The notes: a model not told the origin generated them from the letters alone. A stretch of DNA of 64,000 nt from JBMOLL01 sp049325415 (GCA_049325415.1 JBMOLL010000069.1:6576-70575), one strand, 5' to 3'; positions 52,991 to 61,452 are shown, counted from the stretch's first letter. Program-made: numbers and translations.

Positions 52991-53190
52991 ATATATTTTT
53001 TGCTTGTAAACTGCCTTCATCCGCCGAAGCTTCAGCGAAGGCGGGTCCACCCCGCAATATATTCTTTTGCTTGTAAACTGCCTTCATCCGCCGAAGCTTT
53101 AGCGAAGGCGGGTCCACCCCGCAATATATTTTTTTGCTTGTAAACTGCCTTCGTCCGCCGAAGCTTCAGCGAAGGCGGGTCCACCCCGCA
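52981..53190 (-). repeat. Three tandem 66-67 bp repeats copying the tRNA-fMet 5' end
   Basis: Units at 52981-53046, 53047-53113 and 53114-53180 plus a fourth partial copy of ten bases (53181-53190). Each begins with ccaccccgca, the first ten bases of the tRNA gene read on the plus strand, followed by A/T-rich sequence, TTGCTTGTAAACTGCCTTC and a palindrome-like block (CCGCCGAAGCTTCAGCGAAGG, given here as CCGCCGAAGC and TTCAGCGAAGG). The units differ at only a few positions. They lie in the 5' flank of the tRNA and open frames through them are artefacts. Confidence 0.9.
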
Positions 53191-53232
53191 AAATATCTTA
53201 TGTAATGAACGCCTGCTCTGTATTAGCGGTGG

Positions 53233-53240
53233 CAAATTTA
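53233..53240 (-). promoter_or_regulatory. -7 element (TAAATTTG) that could drive tRNA-fMet
   Basis: Minus-strand TAAATTTG at 53240-53233, with a second match, TATTTTTG, at 53280-53273. Both point towards the tRNA and lie upstream of the three tandem repeats, so the tRNA would be cut from a precursor that includes them. Confidence 0.35.
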
Positions 53241-53334
53241 CCTTAATTCGTCAGATATGCAAAAGAAAAAGACAAAAATATTTTATACTGCGTCCCGAAA
53301 GAGGATCTCAGGGGTGCTGTTCCTGTAAAACCAC

Positions 53335-53342
53335 TATATTTG
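53335..53342 (+). promoter_or_regulatory. -7 element (TATATTTG) of the superoxide reductase gene
   Basis: TATATTTG matches TAnnTTTG and lies 26 bp ahead of the ATG at 53369. Confidence 0.5.
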
Positions 53343-53368
53343 AAAAGGATATTAAAAAGTGCAAAATT

Positions 53369-53752
53369 ATGCCCAGAGTATTTACCCCTGTAGATATTTC
53401 CCTGGAGGAAAAAGAAGTCAGAAAAGACTATTTCGATCGTCATACCCCCGTTATTATCTGTGACAAACAGACCCGGCGCGGAGAAAAATTCAAGGTAAAA
53501 GTCAGGATGGGAACGGAATATCCGCATCCCGATGATGCCGATCATTATATCAGTTATGTGCAGCTCTGGAACAGGGAAACCTTTATTGCTGAGATCCATT
53601 TTGCCCCGGGTGCCCTTGGCGGTCAGGCCGGGCATGTGGAAGTGGATTTTTTTATCGTCCCAAAAATGACCATGAACGTGGCTGCCATGGCTGTCTGCAC
53701 CAAACATGGCCTCTGGCAGAGCGAATCAGTTGAGGTAAGTGTGACGGATTGA
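53369..53752 (+). CDS. Superoxide reductase (desulfoferrodoxin/neelaredoxin family)
   Basis: 127 residues, the single-domain (neelaredoxin-type) form lacking the N-terminal rubredoxin-like iron centre. The catalytic iron ligands are all visible: His25 (DRHTPVI), His53 and His59 (YPHPDDADHYI), Cys110 and His113 (VCTKHGLW). It reduces superoxide to hydrogen peroxide without producing oxygen, typical of anaerobes and microaerophiles. The stop abuts the convergent DMT gene with no gap (53752/53753). No reductant partner such as rubredoxin is next to it. Confidence 0.92.
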   Translation: MPRVFTPVDISLEEKEVRKDYFDRHTPVIICDKQTRRGEKFKVKVRMGTEYPHPDDADHYISYVQLWNRETFIAEIHFAPGALGGQAGHVEVDFFIVPKMTMNVAAMAVCTKHGLWQSESVEVSVTD

Positions 53753-54121
53753 TTATTTACGGAAGATAAAATACACCGCCAGGACCAGAAAAAGAAAGCC
53801 GACAAAATGGTTCCAGCGGAGGGTCTCATTCCGGAAAGCAATGAGCGTAAATACGGTAAAAGTGATGAGGGTGATCACTTCCTGAATGACCTTGAGCTGA
53901 ACAAGTGTAAAAGGACCGCCATTCTCCCTGAAGCCGATGCGATTGGCCGGGACCTGGAAAAAATACTCAAACAGCGCAATTCCCCAGCTTAAAAGAATAA
54001 TGATCAGAAGGGGCAGTCCTGCAAACCACTTCATATCCCGGAACCGGAGATGACCATACCAGGCCAGCGTCATAAATGTATTGGAAAGGACAAGCAATCC
54101 AATGGTATACAAACCTTTCAC
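53753..54121 (-). CDS. DMT family/DUF486 small membrane protein
   Basis: 122 residues with four membrane helices, matching the DUF486 group of small multidrug-type proteins (NTFMTLAWYGHLRF, LSWGIALFEYFFQVPANRIG, LKVIQEVITLITFTVFTL, ETLRWNHFVGFLFLVLAVYFIF). The start is GTG at 54121. A TACATTTG promoter core lies 22 bp upstream (54151-54144). Function of the family is unknown. Confidence 0.88.
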   Translation of the reverse strand: MKGLYTIGLLVLSNTFMTLAWYGHLRFRDMKWFAGLPLLIIILLSWGIALFEYFFQVPANRIGFRENGGPFTLVQLKVIQEVITLITFTVFTLIAFRNETLRWNHFVGFLFLVLAVYFIFRK

Positions 54122-54143
54122 TTCGTCTGAAATTAAAATCCGG

Positions 54144-54151
54144 CAAATGTA
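54144..54151 (-). promoter_or_regulatory. -7 element (TACATTTG) of the DUF486 gene
   Basis: Minus-strand TACATTTG, a full TAnnTTTG match, ends 22 bp before the GTG start codon at 54121 and supports that start. Confidence 0.5.
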
Positions 54152-54283
54152 AAGATATTTCAGCCTCGTGATCCGCGACTATCAGGATTTTTCATTCAGG
54201 GTTTTCGGCAACTGCTAACCCCGGTTCATGGCATTATTGGCATAACATTTGTTTTATATCCGGAAAGGTTAAAGGATAACAGC

Positions 54284-54826
54284 ATGAAAACACTTATTCT
54301 GACCACGGTTTTGTCCCTCCTGCTGCTTCCGGTGTTCTCACAGGAAGAGCCGGTCAAGAGCAACCTGATTCTCATCCTTACAGAAAAGGATATTCTTTCA
54401 GATCAGCTTTCTTCTGTTTCTTCACTCCTGAAAAATGAAGGATACAGGATCGACAGGCGTAAATCAGATAACACGACCCTGGTAACCAAACCGAAGCGAA
54501 TGAACAGCAACAAGAATGAGGTGCAATATATCATTGAAATAGCCTGCAGGGATAAAAGCCTGGAAGCCCGTTGCAGGATCCTCGATAATTCCCTTTCCGA
54601 CAGCTGGATCCCGGCATCATCCACGGGACCTGAAGAAAGCAGCCGATATGGGGGCTGGATGATCCTCGATAAACTGGCAAGGACCCTTGGCACTTCATTC
54701 AATGGCCGGCTGGAATATAAAAGGGAACCGGAGGCCCCATCCTCCTGGTTCGACCAGCTGTACCTGAGCCGGAACGGCAGGGAATCAGGGAAAGATGAAC
54801 TCCGTATTTCGAGTTATTTAGCCTGA
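54284..54826 (+). CDS. Secreted protein of unknown function
   Basis: 180 residues with a signal peptide (MKTLILTTVLSLLLLPVFS, cleaved before QEEP). The mature part is a mixed alpha/beta domain (LTEKDILSDQLSSVSSLLKNEGY, VQYIIEIACRDKSLEARCRI) with two Cys. No family is recognised. It lies 65 bp upstream of the 7TMR-DISM kinase and in the same direction, so it may share its transcript. Confidence 0.75.
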   Translation: MKTLILTTVLSLLLLPVFSQEEPVKSNLILILTEKDILSDQLSSVSSLLKNEGYRIDRRKSDNTTLVTKPKRMNSNKNEVQYIIEIACRDKSLEARCRILDNSLSDSWIPASSTGPEESSRYGGWMILDKLARTLGTSFNGRLEYKREPEAPSSWFDQLYLSRNGRESGKDELRISSYLA

Positions 54827-54891
54827 AGGCAGGATTTCTGAAAAAAGAGTCCTAATATTGTATAGGAATTTAATGCCAGGAATCGTATTCC

Positions 54892-56940
54892 ATGAAAAGA
54901 CGTCTCCGGATAGGGCTCACTGTATTATTCATTCTCGCAGTAATGAATCCCGGTATAAAAGCCGCGGTACAGGATTCAGCCGGAATGCAGGCTTTCCTCG
55001 ACCTGCGGCAGCCGGAAAATGAAAGCCGGCAGATCTACAGCCTGTCAGGCACCTGGGAGTTTTACTGGGAACAACTGCTTACACCGGCCGATTTCAGTCA
55101 GCCCGATGCTCCTCATCCCGATCTGCTGGTCGCCGTGCCTTCCTACTGGTCGGGCTATAAGCTTAACGGGAAAAAGCTATCCCGCTTCGGTTATGGAAGC
55201 TACCGGCTCAGGATCCTCCTGCCTCCCCTTCCCGGAGACAAGGACACACTGGCCCTCCTGATCCCTGTTTTTGACACATCCTATGAACTGTTTCTGAACG
55301 GGAAAAAGGTAGCTTCAAATGGAAAAACCGGCCGGAGTGCCGAAGAAAGTGAACCCGGCTATCGTCCGCTTATCCATGTGTTCACACCCGAGTCCGACAC
55401 CCTGGATCTGCTGGTGCAGGTTTCGAATTACAGTCACCGGAGGGGTGGCTTCTGGAAGAACATGTACCTTGGACAGGCGAGGGAAATCAGGAAAATGGAT
55501 TTCCGCTCCCAAACCAGCCAGGAATACAGTCAGGCCATCCTCCTGGCTTTTGCACTTTTCTTTATCATCTTCCAGGTTCTGCTGCAAAAAGACCGGGTAA
55601 TGATTTACTTTGCCCTGGCACTGCTGGGTATCTATTTCCGGTCACTTTCCACCGATCACTATTTCATCAGCCAGTTTTTCTCCATATCCTGGAGTAACCT
55701 GATCCGGCTGGAATATTTAAGTACCTATCTGGCCTATATTTTTGGCGCCTGGTATCTCTATAATCTCTTCCCGACGGCAATCCTGAAAAAACTGACCTAT
55801 GTAAACTGTGCAATAATGCTGGTTCTCGCTCTTATGGTAGTTTTTATGCCGGTAAACCGCTTCGCCTATACCATAACACTCTTCCAGCTTATTTCCACCA
55901 CCCTGTTTGCCTATTACCTGATCAGGAGTATGCTGGGCATGTTCAGAAAAAGGGTTTATGACACGGTCTACTTTATTAATTTCCTGATCATAATCTACGG
56001 CGAAGTTCACGACTTCATGCTGTCACAGTCGGTTGTTATGCCGCTGAACGGCTATATCATGCCGTATGTCCTGCTCATTTTTGCCTTTATCCAGGCCAGC
56101 ATGCTCATTGCCCAATGGGTGGAAGCCTTTAAAAAGACGGAGAAACTGCACGCTGAAAATATCTTTATCAATGAAAACCTGGAGAAGATCGTTCAGGAAC
56201 GCACCATTCAGCTGAATGAAAAAAACCGGCAGCTTGAAGACAGCATTGAACTGAAAAACAGGCTTTTTTCCATAATCGCTCATGATCTGAAATCCCCGAT
56301 CGGAAGTCTGCAACAGTTTACCGACCTGGTTCTGGCTGAAGACTCCGTAAAAAATCAGAAAAAAATCCTTCGTACCATCCGGCAAATGACCAACTCGGTC
56401 ATCCACCTGATCGATAACCTGATCTTCTGGGGAATGAGCCAGAATAACCAGATCAATTACCAGCCCTTCCGTGGAGGGATCAAGACCAGTGTAAACAGTG
56501 TTCTGAAAACACTGGAAGAAAATGCTGCATTAAAGGAAATTGTCTTCGATGACCGCTCCGATCCTGATATGGTGGCATATTTTGATCCGCAACTGCTGGA
56601 GATCTCCCTTAGGAATGTGATAACCAATTCCTTGAAATTCACACAGAAAGGAGGAAAGATTTTAGTACTGACTGCCCTGGAAGAAAATGAAAACCGGGTA
56701 CGGATCACTGTTCAGGATACGGGAGTGGGCATGGTGGATAAGAAACTGGAGGAGATTATGTCCGGGAAGAAAACCGAATCCGAACCGGGTACCTCAAGTG
56801 AGAAAGGCACAGGGCTGGGTTTATCCCTTGTTTTTGACCTGATGAGAATAAACAGGGGTACGGTCGAAATCAACAGCACTCCCGGAGAAGGAACGGCCGT
56901 TCATCTCTATCTCCCGCTTAATCCTCCTGTTCTGGAATAA
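54892..56940 (+). CDS. 7TMR-DISM sensor histidine kinase
   Basis: 682 residues: a signal peptide, an extracytoplasmic beta-sandwich of the 7TMR-DISMED2/sugar-binding type (LSGTWEFYWEQLL, FGYGSYRLRILLP, DTSYELFLNGKKVASNGKTG, RPLIHVFTPES), seven membrane helices (about 210-415), a coiled coil, then HisKA (FSIIAHDLKSPIGSLQQF) and HATPase (RNVITNSLKFTQKGG, DTGVGM, GTGLGLSLV). The extracellular fold resembles carbohydrate-binding modules, so a sugar or related ligand is plausible. There is no receiver domain and no response regulator next to it, so the partner lies elsewhere. Confidence 0.93.
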   Translation: MKRRLRIGLTVLFILAVMNPGIKAAVQDSAGMQAFLDLRQPENESRQIYSLSGTWEFYWEQLLTPADFSQPDAPHPDLLVAVPSYWSGYKLNGKKLSRFGYGSYRLRILLPPLPGDKDTLALLIPVFDTSYELFLNGKKVASNGKTGRSAEESEPGYRPLIHVFTPESDTLDLLVQVSNYSHRRGGFWKNMYLGQAREIRKMDFRSQTSQEYSQAILLAFALFFIIFQVLLQKDRVMIYFALALLGIYFRSLSTDHYFISQFFSISWSNLIRLEYLSTYLAYIFGAWYLYNLFPTAILKKLTYVNCAIMLVLALMVVFMPVNRFAYTITLFQLISTTLFAYYLIRSMLGMFRKRVYDTVYFINFLIIIYGEVHDFMLSQSVVMPLNGYIMPYVLLIFAFIQASMLIAQWVEAFKKTEKLHAENIFINENLEKIVQERTIQLNEKNRQLEDSIELKNRLFSIIAHDLKSPIGSLQQFTDLVLAEDSVKNQKKILRTIRQMTNSVIHLIDNLIFWGMSQNNQINYQPFRGGIKTSVNSVLKTLEENAALKEIVFDDRSDPDMVAYFDPQLLEISLRNVITNSLKFTQKGGKILVLTALEENENRVRITVQDTGVGMVDKKLEEIMSGKKTESEPGTSSEKGTGLGLSLVFDLMRINRGTVEINSTPGEGTAVHLYLPLNPPVLE

Positions 56941-56944
56941 GAGT

Positions 56945-57160
56945 TCACCCTTTCAGCCGGGCCTCCCTGATGCTCAGAAAGGCAATAAATACTAATCCAC
57001 TCACAAGCAATATCTTGCCTATCGGGCAGTAAACCCTGCAGAAAAATGTATCACCTGCACCGCAGGCCCCTGCGAGACAACCTGCAAGGATCATAACCAG
57101 CATCACTCCGAACATGATCAAAGCCGACAACAATAACATCCGTGCTACACCTGCTTTCAT
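56945..57160 (-). CDS. Small cysteine-rich membrane protein
   Basis: 71 residues with two membrane helices (about 8-28 and 48-65). The loop between them has four Cys (28, 33, 41, 45) in GCLAGACGAG and FFCRVYCPIGK. No family is recognised. Cysteines in such a loop may bind metal or an iron-sulfur cluster or be disulfide-bonded. It is divergent from the Crp/Fnr gene with a 117-bp shared region that holds a CRP-like box, so it is a candidate target of that regulator. Confidence 0.65.
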   Translation of the reverse strand: MKAGVARMLLLSALIMFGVMLVMILAGCLAGACGAGDTFFCRVYCPIGKILLVSGLVFIAFLSIREARLKG

Positions 57161-57238
57161 AGTCTGACATTTCCGGCAAGATAAGCTTCTAACCCGCTGC
57201 CGGTCAATAATTATACTGTGATATAATTCCTACCTGTT

Positions 57239-57254
57239 TGTGATATTCATCACT
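57239..57254 (+). promoter_or_regulatory. CRP/Fnr-like box TGTGA-N6-TCACT
   Basis: TGTGATATTCATCACT matches the CRP consensus TGTGA-N6-TCACA at nine of ten positions and holds the perfect GTGAT-ATTC-ATCAC palindrome (57240-57253). A second TGTGAT half-site is at 57218-57223. The box lies 24 bp ahead of the Crp/Fnr start and between it and the divergent Cys-rich gene, so autoregulation is likely. Whether this regulator binds it is inferred. Confidence 0.55.
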
Positions 57255-57277
57255 ATTCCCTAACTTGTTCAAAAAAG

Positions 57278-57970
57278 ATGGAGATCTCCGGAGAAATTCG
57301 CTGCAGTTCCTGTACAGAAGCATCCTGTGCGGTAGCCCTGCTTTCGGAACCTGAACTTTCCGAAATGGAACTCCATTGTAAACAATTCAGCCTGTTGCCC
57401 GGCGAGTCGGTTTTGCATCAGGGCGTGCCATTCAGTCATGTGATTTATCTCCGCAACGGCATAGTCAAGGAGTATCTTTCGCACCCGGGTCAGCAGGAAC
57501 AGATTATCCAGCTGATCACCGGGAAAAGTTACCTGGGATTGCCCTCTCTTTTTTGCGGGGAGGTAAGCAAATTCACCTACAAGGCACTGACACCACTCGA
57601 TTTGTGTTACATCGGCCAGGAAACCTTCAGAAAGCTTATTCTGGGCAATGGCCGGTTTGCCCATGAGATCATGGTTTCCACCTGTCGCGAAACCATCCAG
57701 AGCCATCTCAGGATTATCGGACTGAACCGCAAGCAGAGCTATGGCCGGCTGGCTGACATCCTGCTCTACCTTTCCGATTACATTTTTGAAAATCCAACCT
57801 TCCCTCTGCTTCTGAACCGCAGCGAACTGGCATCCATGACGGCAGGATCGAGGGAAAATATCAGCCGTACCCTCAGCCGCTTTCAGAAAGAAGGGCTGAT
57901 CAGGGAGGAAGGGGGCACCATGACCATCCTTAACAGGGCAAAACTGGAGGAAATAGCCAGGATGGGCTGA
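57278..57970 (+). CDS. Crp/Fnr family transcriptional regulator with N-terminal cysteines
   Basis: 230 residues. The cyclic-nucleotide-binding-like beta roll (about 30-130; LLPGESVLHQGVPFSHVIYLRNGIVKEY, YLGLPSLFCGE) is followed by a helix-turn-helix (about 165-225; LLLNRSELASMTAGSRENISRTLSRFQKEGLIREE). The N terminus has Cys9, Cys12 and Cys17 (CSSCTEASC), resembling the Cys arrangement of FNR but without the full FNR spacing, so redox or oxygen sensing is possible. The cyclic AMP pocket motif is not conserved enough to claim. A CRP-like box lies upstream. Confidence 0.9.
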   Translation: MEISGEIRCSSCTEASCAVALLSEPELSEMELHCKQFSLLPGESVLHQGVPFSHVIYLRNGIVKEYLSHPGQQEQIIQLITGKSYLGLPSLFCGEVSKFTYKALTPLDLCYIGQETFRKLILGNGRFAHEIMVSTCRETIQSHLRIIGLNRKQSYGRLADILLYLSDYIFENPTFPLLLNRSELASMTAGSRENISRTLSRFQKEGLIREEGGTMTILNRAKLEEIARMG

Positions 57971-57988
57971 GTTGATTTCAGGAGACAC

Positions 57989-58756
57989 TCAGTTATACTG
58001 CCGCTTCAGGAAGCGTCCGTCGAAAATCTCGAAATTGATAAAACAATAGGTCAGATGCACGGAAAGGTAGATCAGACCCAGAGATTCTGAATAATTCCAG
58101 GTATTCTCATCCAGTGTGATGGAATAATTAAACGGCGGAAATCTTCCGATGTCACTTCCTGCAGAGAGACCCCATTCCAGGTATCCCAGGTCATTGATAA
58201 TGGTCCGGATATTCAGGCCGGCATATACCCGCGTTCCGAAAGAACGCTTCGGATAGTCGTGGCTGTTAAATTCGTAGGAATACCCGTAATTGGTATCGAG
58301 CCGGGTCAGGTTTCTGTAGGTGGAAAAGTCCCAGCCCGGCGCCACACCTGCAAAAGGCGCAATCTGAAAATAGGGTTCCTTGCTCCATGCCACCGTGATA
58401 AAAACCTCTGCAGGAAAATAGATCCCGTACAATTCACTGTGCCCGAGCAGGGAGACCGGCCCGCCACCGAGTTCCTCCTCATGAAGAAAACCAAAGCGCT
58501 TCCGTGAAAGCTCAGCCCCTAAGCTGATACCGAACAGGGCTTCGGTTTCATAATACGCCTTTATACCTCCCTTGAAATTCAGTACTTCCCAGTTCCTGGC
58601 CGAAGCACTCTTGAGTCCTTCAGTTGTTGAGCTCACGGAAGTAAAGCAGAGGACAGGGTCCAGTCCGGCCCCGATACGAAAATTACTCTGTCCGGATAAG
58701 AAACTGCCGACTGACAGCATGGAAAAGAAGAGGAATATAAACCGGGTTTTACTCAT
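57989..58756 (-). CDS. Outer-membrane beta-barrel protein of unknown function
   Basis: 255 residues from the ATG at 58756, which gives a signal peptide (MSKTRFIFLFFSMLSVGSFLSGQ); the open frame upstream lacks one. The mature part is built of alternating amphipathic strands with aromatic girdle residues (GIKAYYETEALFGISLGAELS, LYGIYFPAEVFITVAWSKE, LGLIYLSVHLTYCFI), an eight- to ten-strand barrel pattern. It is a single gene convergent with the Crp/Fnr gene (19 bp between stops). Confidence 0.7.
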   Translation of the reverse strand: MSKTRFIFLFFSMLSVGSFLSGQSNFRIGAGLDPVLCFTSVSSTTEGLKSASARNWEVLNFKGGIKAYYETEALFGISLGAELSRKRFGFLHEEELGGGPVSLLGHSELYGIYFPAEVFITVAWSKEPYFQIAPFAGVAPGWDFSTYRNLTRLDTNYGYSYEFNSHDYPKRSFGTRVYAGLNIRTIINDLGYLEWGLSAGSDIGRFPPFNYSITLDENTWNYSESLGLIYLSVHLTYCFINFEIFDGRFLKRQYN

Positions 58757-58881
58757 GACTTTAAAGATACACCGAAAATAAATAAAGTCTGCACCGACCC
58801 GCAGGGAAAAACTGAACCGCCGGAGCATTTTTCAATGTCGCCCTTTGCAGCTGACGGCTATACCTGCTATCCAAAATTCAC

Positions 58882-58889
58882 TATCTTTG
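58882..58889 (+). promoter_or_regulatory. -7 element (TATCTTTG) of the M17 aminopeptidase gene
   Basis: A full TAnnTTTG match. It ends one base before an ATG at 58891, so transcription should begin after or at that ATG and the in-frame ATG at 58915 is the likelier start codon. Confidence 0.5.
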
Positions 58890-58914
58890 CATGACATGTA
58901 AAAACCGAATATTA

Positions 58915-60351
58915 ATGCTATTATATAAAAAAGACCAGATTACCGATGATGAAAATATAATCATCCTCGGCAAGAAAGACAGTGATTTCAGTCCGTGGTT
59001 TAAAAACAAAAATGAACTGGATTACCTGAAGAAAAGGACTGAGGAGGATAAGAAAACTCTTACCTTCAATCACCTGAACAGGATCGTCCTGGTCCAGATC
59101 CTGGGAAATCAGGATAAAGCCTATTACATCCGTCTTGAAGAAGCCCGTAAGGCCGCCTGTTCCCTGCATCGTCAGCTGAAAGGCTTTGATGCCGACAAGG
59201 TTTGTATTGTCAACGGAGGAATTACCGATGAGGAAGTCTATGCCTTCGCGGAAGGACTTGCCCTGACCAACTACCAGTTCAACAGGTATTTCACCAAAAA
59301 CAACCTGAAAGAGAAAACCCTGACCGGTATCGGCATCCTTTCCGAAAAGGTGTCGGAAGAGAATATCAACAGGCTGAATATCATAGTAACCGCCGTGAGC
59401 AAGGCACGTGACCTCGTTAACGAACCCCTCTCCTATCTTACGGCCGTTCAGCTTGCTGCTGAGATTGAAAAAATGGGAAAGGAAAGCGGTTTTAAAACCG
59501 AGGTTCTGAATAAACGCAAGATCGAATCACTGAAAATGGGAGGCCTCCTGGCTGTGAACAGGGGCAGTATCGATCCTCCTACCTTTACCATTATGGAATG
59601 GAAACCGGAAAATGCGGTAAACGAAAAACCGCTGGTCCTGGTGGGCAAAGGGATCGTTTACGATACAGGAGGTCTCAGCCTGAAGCCCACGCCTGATTCC
59701 ATGGATTACATGAAATGCGATATGGCCGGAGCAGCTGCCGTTGCCGGCACCCTTTACGCCGTTGCAGCTTCAGGACTGCCGGTCTGGGTGATCGGACTGG
59801 CACCCGCCACGGATAACCGTCCCGACGGCAACGCCTATGTACCGGGAGATGTGGTGACCATGTACGACGGAACCACCGTTGAGGTCCTCAATACCGATGC
59901 CGAAGGCCGGATGATCCTCGCCGACGCCCTGTCGTATGCAAAACAGTATGATCCTGAGCTTGTCATAGAATTATCGACCCTCACGGGATCGGCCCATGCC
60001 GCTATCGGACAGTACGGTATTGTCGGGATGGGAAACGCCGGAAGAGAAGTCTTTGACCAGTTGAAAATGAGTGGTGAACATTGCTATGAAAGGATCGTGG
60101 AATTCCCCTTCTGGGATGAATACGGGGAACTTTTAAAATCGGATATAGCCGACCTGAAAAACATCGGAGGAAAATATGCCGGTGCCATAACTGCCGGGAA
60201 ATTCCTGGAAAACTTTACTTCCTATCCTTACATCCATCTTGATATTGCCGGACCGTCCTACAATAAAACCACCGAAGAATACCGGGGCAAGGGAGGCAGC
60301 GGCGTTGGAGTAAGACTGCTTTACGATTTCCTTTTAAACCACACCCGATAA
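58915..60351 (+). CDS. M17 leucyl aminopeptidase family protein
   Basis: 478 residues from the ATG at 58915 (MLLYKKDQITDDEN); an ATG at 58891 is in frame but abuts the promoter core. The C-terminal catalytic domain holds the two-metal site: VGKGIVYDTGGLSLKP, MKCDMAGAA, and the signature NTDAEGRMILADAL with the adjacent LSTLTGSAHAAIG. The N-terminal domain is that of cytosolic M17 enzymes. It removes N-terminal residues from peptides in the cytoplasm. pdxA follows after 10 bp in the same direction. Confidence 0.94.
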   Translation: MLLYKKDQITDDENIIILGKKDSDFSPWFKNKNELDYLKKRTEEDKKTLTFNHLNRIVLVQILGNQDKAYYIRLEEARKAACSLHRQLKGFDADKVCIVNGGITDEEVYAFAEGLALTNYQFNRYFTKNNLKEKTLTGIGILSEKVSEENINRLNIIVTAVSKARDLVNEPLSYLTAVQLAAEIEKMGKESGFKTEVLNKRKIESLKMGGLLAVNRGSIDPPTFTIMEWKPENAVNEKPLVLVGKGIVYDTGGLSLKPTPDSMDYMKCDMAGAAAVAGTLYAVAASGLPVWVIGLAPATDNRPDGNAYVPGDVVTMYDGTTVEVLNTDAEGRMILADALSYAKQYDPELVIELSTLTGSAHAAIGQYGIVGMGNAGREVFDQLKMSGEHCYERIVEFPFWDEYGELLKSDIADLKNIGGKYAGAITAGKFLENFTSYPYIHLDIAGPSYNKTTEEYRGKGGSGVGVRLLYDFLLNHTR

Positions 60352-60361
60352 ATCTTCCATT

Positions 60362-61447
60362 ATGAGCGAGAGAATCCGACTCGGCATATCCCACGGTGAT
60401 ATCAACGGCATCAGTTATGAAGTGATCATCAAGGCTCTGATCGATAACCGTATCCTGGATCTTTGTATACCCATCATCTACGGTTCCCCCAAGGTTGCCG
60501 CCTATCACCGCAAAGCCATCGACCTGGAGAGTTTCAATCTCAACACCGTCAGGTCGGCAGCTGAAGCTCATCCGAAACGGGTTAACATCATTAACTGTGT
60601 GGATGAGGAGATCAGGGTTGAACTGGGTAAATCGACCCCGCATGCCGGAGAATCCTCCTACCTGGCGCTTAAAGCTGCAGTGGACGATCTGGAGAACGGG
60701 GCCATCGATGCCCTGGTAACCGGGCCAATCAATAAGCACAATATCCAGAGCAACAGCTTCAAATACAGCGGGCATACCGAATACCTCCAGGCACGTTTCC
60801 GGGTCGACGATGTGGTTATGCTGATGGTGAAGGACGATCTGAGGGTCGGCGTAGTAACAGGTCATGTCCCGGTGGCCTCTCTCAGTCAGTCAATTACCAA
60901 AGATCTCATTGTTAGTAAGCTGGAAATCATTGCCGATTCCCTCCTGATGGATTTCGGGATCAGGAAACCAAGGATTGCCGTGCTTGGCCTGAATCCTCAT
61001 GCCGGCGATGAAGGCCTTCTGGGTGATGAAGAGCAGCGTGTGATTATCCCTGCAATAAAAAAGGCCAGGGAAATGGATATCCTTGCTTTCGGACCCTTCC
61101 CTGCCGACGGTTTCTTCGGCTCCGGCAACTACCGGAAGTTTGATGCTGTTCTTGCCATGTATCACGACCAGGGATTGATCCCCTTTAAAACACTGGCACA
61201 GGACGAAGGCGTGAACTACACTGCCGGACTTCCCGTGATCAGGACAAGTCCTGCGCACGGAACCGCCTACGAACTGGCGGGAAAAAACGAAGCCTCTGAA
61301 CAGTCATTCCGGAACGCCATTTACATGGCCTGTGATATAGTCAAACAACGCATTTTTTTCAAAGAGATCTCGAAAAATCCTCTGCCAACCGGTCAGTTGA
61401 CGGTTGATGGTGAAGATGAATCACTTGAAGATCTGATGGAAAACTAA
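60362..61447 (+). CDS. pdxA: 4-hydroxythreonine-4-phosphate dehydrogenase
   Basis: 361 residues. It oxidises 4-phosphohydroxy-L-threonine with NAD in pyridoxal phosphate synthesis. Metal-binding His138 (KYSGHTEYLQ), the GLNPHAGDEGLLG motif and MYHDQGLIPFKTL are all present, as is TSPAHGTAYELAGK near the C terminus. The N terminus reads GISHGDINGIS rather than the common GDPAGIG, a known Bacteroidota variant. It is 10 bp after the M17 gene and 5 bp before the TonB receptor gene, giving an operon-like run, though the three functions are not obviously related. Confidence 0.96.
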   Translation: MSERIRLGISHGDINGISYEVIIKALIDNRILDLCIPIIYGSPKVAAYHRKAIDLESFNLNTVRSAAEAHPKRVNIINCVDEEIRVELGKSTPHAGESSYLALKAAVDDLENGAIDALVTGPINKHNIQSNSFKYSGHTEYLQARFRVDDVVMLMVKDDLRVGVVTGHVPVASLSQSITKDLIVSKLEIIADSLLMDFGIRKPRIAVLGLNPHAGDEGLLGDEEQRVIIPAIKKAREMDILAFGPFPADGFFGSGNYRKFDAVLAMYHDQGLIPFKTLAQDEGVNYTAGLPVIRTSPAHGTAYELAGKNEASEQSFRNAIYMACDIVKQRIFFKEISKNPLPTGQLTVDGEDESLEDLMEN

Positions 61448-61452
61448 GCCGG

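Noticed and set aside
52955..53235. Open frames on both strands and a CRISPR-like look in the tandem repeats
   Set aside because: The units are head-to-tail with no unique spacers and contain the tRNA start, so neither genes nor a CRISPR array are supported.
53243..53707. Minus-strand open frame of 154 codons
   Set aside because: Antisense to the superoxide reductase gene, whose five iron ligands are all present.
61300..61452. Cobalamin riboswitch ahead of the TonB receptor
   Set aside because: The receptor gene begins 5 bp after pdxA, so there is no room for an aptamer.
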